Positions 10,441 through 20,199 of a stretch of DNA of 64,000 bases are shown here, piece after piece. The DNA is from Adiantum capillus-veneris (taxonomy: Eukaryota > Streptophyta > Polypodiopsida > Polypodiales > Pteridaceae), in the NCBI GenBank assembly GCA_014529385.2, contig CM043971.1, positions 28,601,709 to 28,665,708 of the forward strand, written 5' to 3'. Position numbers and translations under genes: made by a program. The number at the start of each line of letters is the position of its first letter. Positions within the stretch are counted from its first letter, which is position 1. The notes beneath the pieces are model-generated. The model made no database searches. It saw nothing but the letters and a program-made list of their open reading frames with translations, and had not been told where the DNA came from.

Positions 10441-11609
10441 AATGGCTCCATTGTATCCTCCTCCAACTTCGTCAGTCGAATGGCATTGATTCGCAATGGT
10501 GGTCCACTTTTTTCTTGTTGTCGCAGAAGCTGTCTTTTTGCAATGCGTTCTTGGGGTTCGGCTTGAGCTTCCTCGCGTATTCTCTGTTTTTCCTTCATTC
10601 TTTGTTTTCCTTGATGAATTTGTTGGAGAATCTTCTGTGTGAGTGGTAGATGATACCGCTTTAGTCGACATCCACTAATCCAGTTTGGCATGTCTTCCCC
10701 TGCTAATGTAGCAAGCTTGACAGCTCCACTTTGTGATAGATCACTAATCACAAATGGTCCCATCCCTCGCTTTTTAAGTTTCTTGGCATGTTGCTTCAAG
10801 GTATAAACAAGTACGTAATCACCCGTTTTGAACTCTTTGGTACGCACATGTTTGTCAAAAAATTCTTTTTGTCTTCTCTTTTTAGCATAGATTGAAGCCA
10901 CAGCTCGTAAGCGGAGTTCATCTAGCTTTTCAAGATCATCGATTCGTGAAGAGAGCTCATGCCCTGTCCATTCTAAGCTTTTTGCTACTCGTAGGGTTGG
11001 AATTAAAAACTCTATGGGTGGTATAGCATTTAGGCCAAACACCATGTTGTATGGTGTTGTTCCTATAGATGTTTTGTAAGCTACCCTGTATGCCCATAGT
11101 GTTGAGTGTAGCTGTTGATCCCAATCTGTTCTTGATTCTGACACTATTTTAGTGAGAACTGTGTATAGTGTTTTATTTGTGGCCTCAGCTTGCCCATTGG
11201 CCTGTGGATGGTATGGTGCGGATTTCCTATGTATGACCATGAATTCCTCTAGCAGATATTCAATGACCTCATTGAGAAAATGTGTTCCACAGTCACTGAC
11301 AATTTCTATTGGTAACCCATAACGTACAAAAACATTCTCATACAAGAATTGTGTCGTGGTGCGTGCATCAACTTTTTGTGTTGCTTTGGCTTCGACCCAT
11401 TTTGTGAGATAGTCCGTAGCCACAATGATATATTGGGTATGGGTGCGATATGCAGGGGGTGATATAGGTCCCAAAAAATCAATTCCCCATTTTGCAAATG
11501 CTCTTGCCCCCATCATTGGCTGTAATGGAATCTCATCTCTTTTTATTGGCACCTTGGTGCGTTGACATGCATCACAACGCTTTACAAACTCTTCAGCATC
11601 CATGTGCAA
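10344..11609 (-). CDS. Element G integrase core with C-terminal DSGA extension
   Basis: The 421-residue frame begins inside the second zinc module (C12, C15) and contains a complete D,D35E integrase core: D44 in GIDFLGP, D106 in VSDCGTHF and E142 in GQAEATNK, with exactly 35 residues between the last two. YLTKWVEAKA is typical of Tat/Athila-like integrases. Next come a Gly-Pro-Phe C-terminal domain (KRGMGPFVISDL), a basic Gln/Glu-rich helix, and an unusual tail with LLDSGAQENLISF (D407), which looks like the active-site loop of a retropepsin. The true polyprotein starts upstream; the Met at 11609 is internal. Integrase would insert the cDNA into nuclear DNA. Confidence 0.9.
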   Translation of the reverse strand: MHMDAEEFVKRCDACQRTKVPIKRDEIPLQPMMGARAFAKWGIDFLGPISPPAYRTHTQYIIVATDYLTKWVEAKATQKVDARTTTQFLYENVFVRYGLPIEIVSDCGTHFLNEVIEYLLEEFMVIHRKSAPYHPQANGQAEATNKTLYTVLTKIVSESRTDWDQQLHSTLWAYRVAYKTSIGTTPYNMVFGLNAIPPIEFLIPTLRVAKSLEWTGHELSSRIDDLEKLDELRLRAVASIYAKKRRQKEFFDKHVRTKEFKTGDYVLVYTLKQHAKKLKKRGMGPFVISDLSQSGAVKLATLAGEDMPNWISGCRLKRYHLPLTQKILQQIHQGKQRMKEKQRIREEAQAEPQERIAKRQLLRQQEKSGPPLRINAIRLTKLEEDTMEPLIAVKVGGNQVESTTLLDSGAQENLISFKLYQ

Positions 11610-12350
11610 TGTAGGCCACCAAATTCCTGCGGTTAAGAAAATTTTTGCCGTCTTATCGCCCGAAAAATGGCCTCCACTTATTCCGCTATGTGCATGTTCT
11701 AGAATCAGCAGATATTTGCTTTCACTTGCACAGATTCTAAGTTGATTGTCCTTACCTCACTTATAGAGTTGGTTCCCAATTAACTGAAAGTCACGAGCTT
11801 CCAGCTCTATAGCTTTTTTCCGTGCTCTTGTGATGTTCTTAGGGAACGTCCTGGTGGTTAAGAAGTCAAGGATATATTGACTCCATGTAGGTTCTATGTT
11901 TACCTGAAACAAAGTTGCGTGATCCACTGGTCGTTTGGCACTACATATAGTACAATTGGTAACATAAGAATGTGTGTCCGCATACATAGTTGGCCAATAA
12001 ACCCCTAACTGTTTCAGTCTTTGGTGTGTCTTCATTGTTGAACAATGAAATGCACAACCCTGGACATGTGCCTCTTCAAGGTAGCACTCGAATTCTTCCG
12101 GATTTATACATAATCGTAGGATTAGGTCCGATCCAATATGATACAGCCGTCCTGCTATCAGCTGGAAGTTTTTTGTTTGTCTAATTGTTTGATGTTTGGA
12201 TCTGCATTCCGTATTATCAAACCCACTTCCGAAGGAAAGAATGCTGACAATTTCCTGAGACCATTTGGGTATCATTTCAATGTTGAAAAGATAAGCATCT
12301 GGTATGTCATCATGTTGTTGTCTCGCCATGTATGAGGTATATGTGGTCAT
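11610..12350 (-). pseudogene. Element G RNase H tail and duplicated integrase zinc modules
   Basis: Two related units follow each other. The first (11880-12310) has IPKWSQEIV, FQLIAGRLYHIG and a zinc site H95-x6-H102-x30-C133-x2-C136. The second (11560-11880) repeats the plan, PTWSQYIL then FQLIGNQLYK then HAHSGISGGHF and CDACQ, and leads into the integrase core. One TGA (near 11757) interrupts the second unit. The copies differ at most positions, so the duplication is old. The sequence before the first unit (DDIPDAYLFNIE) is what normally ends RNase H. The zinc module helps integrase multimerise on LTR ends. Confidence 0.85.
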
Positions 12351-13713
12351 AACCCCAATCTTGGACCATCTTCAATTGTCGCATGAATGGTCGTCCTAAG
12401 ATGATTTCATAATTGTTCTTTTTGTCGAAATCGACTATTGCAAATGTATGCTCGTACTCGATTCCGCACGAAGTGACAATCACTTTTTCTAAAAGTCCTA
12501 ATGGCTTCTCCATGAACCCATCTGCCAATTGCAGTTTCATTCTGGTAGCCCTTAAAGCTGGTTTTCCCCATTTTTTCCAGATTTCCTTGGTGGCGATAGC
12601 AACTCCTGCTCCATTGTCAAGAATAGCCTTGGAAATGCCTCCTTGGAATTCTACAGGTAGTGTGGTGTTTCCATCTTCCCCTTCGAAATATTCTCCAACC
12701 TTATTCAATGGTACCGGCCTAATGTTTAGTTGAGGTCTGTCCAACTCTTTGATCCCTTCTTGTAGCTTCAAGATGGGGTCTTTCACTCCAAATTTTTCTA
12801 GGCATTTTCCTACTGTGGTCCACATGTTTGGCCTTAACCTTAGGAGTTCTGCCAATGTGATTGTGCATGCCACCGGGGTGGATAACAACTCGATCAATCC
12901 TTGCGAATCCATCACCTTGTTAGAAGAAAGTCTTTGAGATGGGATTGCTCTCACTTCCGACTTGGCTTCGTACTCTCCTAGGTAAGAGGATAAAGTTCTC
13001 AGTGAATCTGATTGGCTGTGCCCTGAACTAATTGATCGTTGGTCTCCCCCTTGTGAATGTATCTCAAAGTTCATTTGTGATCCTGCCTGAAATTCTTCAA
13101 TAGGAGGTAAGATCATGTTCTTTTCTTTTCTCGTGGTATTCATGTGGTTACTCATCCTATTAGCCTCGTTGGCCTCACGGATTTGCTTCCACAGATCATC
13201 TAGATCGTTACAGTCCTTATCCATTTCTGCCAATATTTTAGGTTGGAACCCGTCACTTGTCCCCTCGGTGGTATTTGGCACTATGACGGGCTCTTCTCTG
13301 GACTCATAATCATTAGTGAGTCTTTCCCTCGTTTCCACATGTTTCTCTAAAGTTGGTTGGATAGGGGTTGGAGTTGGTGCCTCATGCCAATTTGCAAGTT
13401 TACCCATCGGGTCTTCCATCAATGATTGAGCTGTTTCAATCATCCTTTTGCACATTTCCAACCTTTGTTTTTCTATTTCTGCATATGGATAAGTCATCCA
13501 CCTTTGCTCCTCGGTTTGGTTCTTTTCAAGTCTAGCTTCATAAGCTTTTAGCAATGCATCCAGTTGCTCATTTATCTTGTCCGCTAGTACAAATACTCCT
13601 GATCCTGCACTCTTGGGCTCTGCTATTTCCTTGGGTGCTATGGTTGTTGTAGTGCGCGAGCTTAAGCTAGCTAGATCCTCTAATCTCTCTAATCTATCCT
13701 TTGTATGCTTCAA
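12310..13713 (-). CDS. Element G gag C-terminus, coiled coil and protease
   Basis: The 467-residue frame starts right after a TGA that separates it from the zinc-knuckle frame; the two were probably one ORF. Residues 1-120 are rich in Glu, Lys, Leu and Arg with a heptad-like pattern. The middle is hydrophilic and low in complexity. The C-terminal 110 residues are a retropepsin: AILDNGAGVAIATKEIW (D366), LQLADGF, GLLEKVIVTSCGIEYEHTF and ILGRPFMRQL. The active-site triplet is Asp-Asn-Gly rather than Asp-Ser/Thr-Gly, so activity is uncertain. Immediately after the protease the RT domain should begin but does not. Confidence 0.85.
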   Translation of the reverse strand: MKHTKDRLERLEDLASLSSRTTTTIAPKEIAEPKSAGSGVFVLADKINEQLDALLKAYEARLEKNQTEEQRWMTYPYAEIEKQRLEMCKRMIETAQSLMEDPMGKLANWHEAPTPTPIQPTLEKHVETRERLTNDYESREEPVIVPNTTEGTSDGFQPKILAEMDKDCNDLDDLWKQIREANEANRMSNHMNTTRKEKNMILPPIEEFQAGSQMNFEIHSQGGDQRSISSGHSQSDSLRTLSSYLGEYEAKSEVRAIPSQRLSSNKVMDSQGLIELLSTPVACTITLAELLRLRPNMWTTVGKCLEKFGVKDPILKLQEGIKELDRPQLNIRPVPLNKVGEYFEGEDGNTTLPVEFQGGISKAILDNGAGVAIATKEIWKKWGKPALRATRMKLQLADGFMEKPLGLLEKVIVTSCGIEYEHTFAIVDFDKKNNYEIILGRPFMRQLKMVQDWGYDHIYLIHGETTT

Positions 13714-13737
13714 CTCCTCGGATAGAGCTATTTGCTC

Positions 13738-14435
13738 TCATTCCTTCCTGGTTTTCATACGCGCCTTTCTAGCTTTCCAAATGCTTCTCTTATTTTTCGT
13801 TTCTGAACTTTGGGCATCGGTTTTTGGTTCTTCAACTATGGGTTCATTCGTCCTTCTTTGAGCTTGAGCTCTTGTTACCGCCTGAATAGGTATGATTGTT
13901 TCATTTTCTGATCCTCCACTGGAAGGTACTATTTCTAACATGTTCAAGGTGGTTTTTGCTCCTTTGCTCGGGTTTTTAGGGCAATCAGGAATCAAATGAG
14001 TAATTCCACAATCTGGGCAATACGCATTGACTCTAATGATTTCATCATGAGGACAGTCTCTCAGCCAATGGTCTCCACCACACTTGTAGCAGGGTCCCTT
14101 GGGTTGTTGAGGTGCTCCTTGTGCTCCTCTTTGTTGGTAAGCATGTCTCTGCCTGCCCATGCCTCCATTGGCTATGAACATCAGTGTTCTTTCATCTAGG
14201 CTATATCTTCCTTCTCCAGCTGCTTGTGCAGCAGTTGGTGGTCCTGTATTACCTATCATGCTCCATGGTTCTAGTGTAGGGGGTTCTTCCGGTGGATAAT
14301 AGACAGGGTTTGCCGCATATCCATTGGGATCTTCATAATATGCATGCATTGGCACCAAAGCCTTATCCTCTGATTCAGTTACTGTTGGTGTGTATCTTAT
14401 ACCAACTGGTCGTAATCCTGGTAGGGGTGGTTGTT
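13738..14435 (-). CDS. Element G gag with two zinc knuckles (5' truncated)
   Basis: A 206-residue open frame (14358-13738) ends at a TGA. It has a Pro-rich start, then CYKCGGDHWLRDC and, about 17 residues later, CPDCGITHLIPDC, two knuckles of the C-x2-C-x4-H-x4-C type, and a basic C-terminus (KNKRSIWKARKARMKTRKE). Paired knuckles also occur, broken, in element I. The N-terminal gag is missing because the reading frame is cut at about 14435 by a chromovirus LTR fragment, so the Met at 14358 is not the true start. Confidence 0.85.
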
Positions 14436-14644
14436 AGTCTTAATGGGATGAATCTTAGGGTCTTTAAAGCCCATTGTTGCACATTGCTCTTTTGCATATG
14501 GCCCCCCCTTTGGATCCCTATTGTGGCCGGTCTTCCAACTTAACCAATATTCTAGCTTTTTCTCCCCTGGCCCTTCCCCATATTAAATGATTAGTTTAAC
14601 ATGAGAAAACCATTTAGGAGAATTAAATATTAGTTATTATGATA
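14436..14644 (-). repeat. Chromovirus LTR fragment (5' end only)
   Basis: About 209 bases match the right-hand end of both LTRs of element B (39350-39552 and 44791-45017), from CTTAATGGG to TTAGTTATTATGA. On the minus strand this is the first 200 bases of the LTR. The rest of that LTR is absent, and the fragment is joined on the left to gag of G and on the right to a copia RT piece. It is a scrap left by recombination, not a solo LTR. Confidence 0.88.
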
Positions 14645-14906
14645 GATCTTGATGAGGATGTCTACATGAAACAATAAGAGGGTCTTGAAGTCAAACTTGA
14701 AAAGCCTACAAGGAAAGAACTAGATTGCATAAGGCATTGTATGGCCTAAAACAAGACTCAAGGTAGTGGTACATGAAGTTTGACAAGTACATGCAATCCA
14801 AAGGGTATGAAAGGAGACAAGAAGATCATTGCTTGTATACCCAAAAGTTAAATGATGGTTCTCTTATCATGTTGATACTTTATGTCAATGATATTCTCAT
14901 ATGCCA
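14645..14906 (+). pseudogene. Ty1/copia reverse transcriptase fragment
   Basis: About 260 bases encode, with frameshifts, the hallmark of copia RT: DEDVYMKQ, then LYGLKQ, WYMKFDKYMQSKGYERRQ, HCLYTQ and LYVNDILI, the last normally YVDD. The catalytic Asp pair is therefore damaged. The fragment is cut cleanly at both ends, by the LTR scrap and by accessory ORF J, and has no gag or integrase nearby. It represents a separate, older copia element. Copia elements D and this one need not be the same family. Confidence 0.85.
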
Positions 14907-17670
14907 ATTGATCATGTTTCATACGTGCTCAACACATTGAAGAGCACCAAGAAAAGTAGTGGGATTTCATACTTGGTAGCTCTTGAAGTTCTTACACGAG
15001 TAGCCTACCATTCTATAGGTATGGCAAATAGCCTACCACTTGCTCTAGATCAAAATGCATGGCTAATAGCCAAGGTAAAGAATGAGGAAGACGACAAAGA
15101 AGAATTGGAAATGAACACCTGTATTATCACAAGATAAAAAAGAAAGTTGATGCAACCCTTCAATGATGATGAAGAAGAAAGCAATGAAGGTCCAATGGAT
15201 GACACAAATTTGGAATATCAACCACTTGCAAAAAGTTCTCAAGAGCCCTCATATACAGAGGACAAAAGGAAGACAACAACAAAGGGCAAATAGAATATGG
15301 GTGAGTGAAGATACAAACACATTAAGGTGCCACCAACAGTGATTATAAAAGAGACTACTTAAAGAGATGCAAGACTAGAATGAGGAAAAAAATTCTTTGA
15401 AAGATAAAGGAGCTTGCAAGAATATTTTGAAGTGTATTAGCAACCTAATTCGCGCAAGATTCACAGAAAAAACCCTTTGTACTGCCCAAGCAAGAGACCC
15501 CTCACAGATTTGAAATTCCTATATGGGCAAGAATAATAAGAAAGAATGCAAGAAATTAAAGGTGATGAAGAGACAATCAAAGTTAGATGACTGAATAAAA
15601 AGGCACCTCAACAACTGAGCCAGTTTCCATGGCTACCTCAAAATTATTTTCCTATACAAGAAGATTCCAATGAGGAAAACATGCCATAGGAAGTATCTTA
15701 AGAGGCTCCCACTATTGAGCTAGAAGTGTTGGAGAATGCACAAGTCAAAGACCACACTGAAGATCAAAAAAATTAAGATATGAAAGATGATACAACAGAG
15801 ATGGCTCTAGAAGAGACCAAGCAAGCGCCACAGGCAAACTCAAGTGAAGATCCAAAAGATGATACCAAAGAAGAGGAGAAGGAAGAGAAAGAGGAAGCTG
15901 GCACCTCCAGGGTAACCAAAATTAAATAAATATAAGACTACACTTAGTTTGTCAACCATATCATCAAAAAAATGAAGCAATAGGTGTATGCACACCAAAA
16001 TAAGATCCAAGAATTTGAAGGCACTTACCATTTGATAGAAACTTGTATAGAAGTGACTAATGCTTTTTTAGTGGAATCTAGTAGCCTATATGATTAGTCT
16101 CAAGTAGAAATACAAAGATTAAAAGCTATCAAGTGCCACCAATTTGAAGAAATGATGAATATGACTACGATGTTAGAATAGCTATCCTCTCCAAGAAAGG
16201 AGCAAGAAAATAAGATTCAAGAGCTGAACACCACTATCCTGGATAAAAATACCCATTCTCAATGGTGGATAAAAATGCAATTGTATCTTGTAAGCATCCA
16301 AGTAGCTCAAGCAGAAGCCAGATTGAAGGATCAAAGTAAACTTTTAGAAAATCTACAAACTAATCCTTCAGTCCTTACACTCCAAGGATTAGATTAAGTT
16401 CGCCAAGCTATGGAAAAACAAAGTAAGGATCTAGAGACTGGGTTGAAACTAGATTAGATGTAGAGGTGTGAGATTTCACTCAGCTTCATGAACAAAGAAG
16501 TAGAAAATTTAAATAAAATAGCAAATCTCTAGAAAGATCTACAACCTGCACAAATGAAATGCAAGCATACACTTAAAGAAGAGGACACAGTTGAATCTAT
16601 CACCAAGGATACAAAAGCTCTACAATTTTTACAATGCATGGAAGAGGTGGAAGGAACTACTTCCCTCCTTGAAATAGCACCACTTGGACAAGTAAAGGAA
16701 ATTGACACATAGAAAACTTTATAGTAGAATCTGAAAAAGCCTTGAAAAATCAATATTGAACAAGAAACTGAAGACATATGGAAAGATTCCATAACATGGA
16801 AGGAGTGTATACTACACTCTACAAATGTTGCTCAACTTACCTCTTAGAAAATAATAGGCACATGGCATTGACAATCTCTGCCATACACACTAAATAAATA
16901 TGAGGTGCTAAAGATCAAAGAGAGACTACTCAAAAACTAATCAACATACATTACAAAGCCACATCCTTCTTGGCCGGCTAAGGAGGCATCCTTGATATTC
17001 AATTATTCATACACAATCTCCTCTAGAAATCCAAAAATATCCAATGGTTTTCCCAATGACAAGAGTGAGGAGCAGGGAAAGCCATCAGTTAATTCTCAAG
17101 AAACATCCTACTTGGCTATGTACCTCACGCTCTCTCCACCAAAAGCTGAAATCAATGAAGACTACATGCTAAAGACAATGACATATGCTATTGTAGTCTT
17201 CAAAAGAATACCATATCTAGCATGTATCATGTTTATCAAGATAGAAAATATGATCTTCACCTACATGTAAACTTTTCATCAAAAAGCTGAGCAAGTAGAT
17301 GCACCATAGATGTCTTTTCTTGAGGTCAATCTCAAGGACTATGCTATGACTTGTTAGATCATCCTCTTGATGAAGTTCTCTATGGAATCTATGAACGAGT
17401 CATGTTCTTACTATCCTATTATATGTAGACATTTGAAGAGGATTTCTAGAGAGATTATTTCACTTTTAAGACAAAAATCTTTGGCCCTGACATTAAAAAT
17501 CTCCATGTCAGATTTGTCGGCTACTTTGCCATGGAACTCAAAAGCCATGTTGACCTCTAGTTCCTCATTGAAGGATAATTGAGAAGATACAAATCAAGTA
17601 CTATGAAGATTTCAAATCACTCCAAAAGTAGCATAAAGCACAAAAGTTGAAGCACTACCTAGCTATACAC
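14905..17670 (+). pseudogene. Accessory ORF J, extended coiled-coil form
   Basis: This decayed plus-strand ORF would encode roughly 900 residues. It starts abruptly with PIDHVSYVLNTLKSTKKS, a block shared with K (from about 22550), because the copia fragment has removed its N-terminal domain. A long Glu/Lys/Gln-rich middle (15100-16800) looks like coiled coil; one block (VTNAFLVESSSLYDQSQ) matches K (LTDALLDEYSNMHDQSQ). The C-terminal domain (17150-17560) has LKTMTYAIVVFKRIPYLAC and, out of frame with stops, PLDEVLYGIYERVMFLLSYY and IFGPDIKNLHVRF, matching G's accessory ORF. It ends just before a polypurine tract and LTR start, so it is the last gene of a retrotransposon. Function unknown. 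Confidence 0.7.
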
Positions 17671-17697
17671 TAGCTATGTTGTGGACCACCCAATTTA

Positions 17698-17884
17698 GGA
17701 GGGGGACTTTTAGCAACAAGGTAGCAAAGCGGCTCTACTTAAAGCTCATGAATTGTATCTTCACTCATTTTTGACATAAAAACCATCATAAAGGAGGGGG
17801 AAATGTTAGGAGCAGGCTAACAAAGAGTCTTTACTTTGGGCTCATAATTGTAACTTCATTAATTTTTTACATAAAACCCATCAT
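17698..17884 (+). repeat. Tandemly duplicated polypurine tract and LTR start
   Basis: Two imperfect 95-base units (17698-17792 and 17793-17884) each begin GGAGGGGGA. The second is GGAGGGGGAAA followed by TGTTAGGAGC at 17804, which matches the LTR start of G (TGTTAGAAGC). The first unit has a degraded LTR start. The repeat is the 3' junction of the element carrying J. Confidence 0.75.
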
Positions 17885-18300
17885 GTCCAAAGTTTTACTT
17901 TTAGTTATTTTTATGGAATTGTAATGTCAACAGTCAAGGCTATGAGCTTCTAGAATGTAAGTAAACATTATCGATATGTGATCTCTAGTCCCTTTCTATC
18001 CCAGATTTAAGCCAAGTTGACATTTTTAAAAACATGGCTAAGGTATACAAGTCAATTTTTGTAAAAACACTTTTAGGTTTTGGATAATGAATCTTATGTC
18101 CTGTCTTTGAGTGTTTTGTACTCTCCCTCTTCCTTATTGGGCTCATATTTCCCTTGTGGATTGTTTGTTTAAGAGTGTCGTCTGCTTCAATATGTTCTCA
18201 AGTGGAAGCACTACGCACATGTGTAAGTTTCTTGTAATGGCTTCATGTGTTTTTTTTTTGCTAACCTTCTTTCTAATTGGTTCATAACTCAATATTTAGG
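17804..18300 (+). repeat. Start of the 3' LTR after accessory ORF J
   Basis: TGTTAGGAGCAGGCTAAC follows the polypurine tract and fixes the left LTR edge. The right edge is unknown because no partner LTR is visible; the stated end is arbitrary. There is no coding signal. Confidence 0.5.
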
Positions 18301-20199
18301 CATCCAACATTTCATTTTAAGTATAGGAGAGGTATTAGGGCAACATGGCTAAGCTTCCAAGTGCATTTTGAGCTAAAACTGACTAGATCAAATCCAAGTT
18401 GTAAGCTTTTTTTTGAAGGTGTCCTAAATGTGGATTTGTGACTCCAAGATTGTGCGTTGAGACTTTTTCTAGTTGACCTATAAGTTTGTTGATAATTTGA
18501 ACTCGTTTTTGCTTGGTGAATTGTCAAGATTTTCTTGCTGGTATAATGATTGGATTATTTTTTTCTAGCATACAATTGAGTGTCACACTGAATAGATAGG
18601 GATTGAGTGTGTTTTCCAATACATTGAGAACCTCTAGTATCCTCCATAAACTAGTCATATCAACTTTGTACCATAGTATAACATTTTTGTATGTGGCTCT
18701 TTTTATCTCTATAATAAGATAGAGTGAAGCTTGGCAACCCTTGAACTTACAAAAATTAATGTATATTTGCATGCATTTGATCACTAAAGCAATATCTAAA
18801 TAAGAAACTCACTATTTTTCCTTACTTGAAATGGCTACGGGAGGTTTTTCAACCATCACCATTTAAAAAATAAGATGCACATATTAGCGGCAATCCAAGT
18901 CCAAGGGACTATGATTGAGATGAAAGATATCGGGCCTCTACAATTTCTAGAGCATGATCAAAGTGATAAAAATTAAAACTTTCTGTGAAAGATCATTGGA
19001 AAACCACCCAATTTTTCAAACCAAAACCAAATGCTAAGCAGAAATTTTCAATTAAAGGGCTCAAATATGGATGACATTGAGTCAAATGAGCACTTTGCAA
19101 CTACTAATGTCGTAATGTAGAGATTGAAAATTTTGTGGCTTGGGATATTTTCAAGATTTATATGATTGATGAGTGTATGTAATATAGTTCTACTTCTCAT
19201 TTTGAATTGAAAAAGGTAACATTTATGTATTCGTGCAATCTATCAAACTAATGTTCTATGAGAGTTGTATGCTTCAAGTAAGTGCTTCATCTTTAAATGT
19301 CATAGTTCTCTAAAACCCTTTCTATCTCATTATTTTGCAAGATGACACCTGGTAAATAACATTGTCAATTCTCCTTTAACCATATAGATGCGAGTTCTAT
19401 ATGTAGGTAGCTAGGTGAGCAATCAAGTTACAATATTTCCCCAGAGTCCCAAATGGGCTCTTCTACAATGTATAAAATTGTAGAGACTATAGGATTTCAA
19501 CTATTGACAATGGTACTAATTCCATGTTATAATTGGAATTTCTCCATATTTTACCACCTCATGATAACTTGAGTTCTTCTATATTGTAGTATAATTGCTT
19601 ATTCTTGGGCAGTTAAATCAAATAATTGTTACAAGTCCATTTTTGACCACTTATTATGTAGATGCGTCTCAAAATGGCATGAAATGAAACGCTAGCATGA
19701 ATTAATTTTCCTTTCTTTTTATGATAAAGAAAGCATGTAGCTTGCAATTTTTTATTTTTTATTTTTTTATTGTAAGAGAGGGAGTGGGGGAGAGAGAGGA
19801 GTAGGAGGTTTGGCCCTAATTGTACATCAAGTTTGTTCCCACCCTTACATTCCAAGTTTCTGTTATTCAAGCTTGGCTCATTCTATCTCATGCTCTCCTT
19901 TTGTCTTCTTAAATCTGTCTGGCCCAAAATTGCAACCCTTTCTACCATCATATTGTAGAAAATACACTCAATCCCTATGTAGTCAAAGCTACACTCAATT
20001 GCATGTTGCATCAATAGCTAACTATGACATCCGCAAGAAAATCTCGTTGATTCACTAAGAAAAGGAAGTCTAAACGAGACCAAACTAGTAGGAGGATTGG
20101 TAAATGACTAAAGACATATACCTATGGCGTCAAATATCCCTTTCAACCACTTGCCAAAATTGCAATTACTATCTACAGAGCAGATTTGACCTAACATTT
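18301..20199. other. No gene recognised
   Basis: About 1.9 kb of AT-rich DNA with only short chance ORFs. The left part may be the remainder of the LTR that begins at 17804. A short T-rich and GA-rich stretch lies at 19745-19800. No splice-like structure, RNA gene or element end can be supported. Confidence 0.5.

Larger units (their letters stand above)
8497..14435 (-). mobile_element. Element G: Tat/Athila-like Ty3/gypsy element lacking RT
   Basis: Minus-strand order is gag with two knuckles, coiled coil, protease, integrase zinc module twice, integrase core, post-integrase DSGA motif, accessory ORF, polypurine tract and 3' LTR. RT and RNase H are missing: protease is followed almost at once by the sequence that normally ends RNase H. 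The 5' end is cut at about 14435 inside gag by a chromovirus LTR fragment, so there is no 5' LTR, primer site or testable target duplication. Frames are well preserved (three open frames of 206, 467 and 421 residues), so G is younger or less decayed than its neighbours. It would need RT supplied by another element. Confidence 0.88.

Noticed and set aside
14436-14644. Solo LTR
   Set aside because: Only the first 209 bases of a 1.6 kb LTR are present, without a target duplication.
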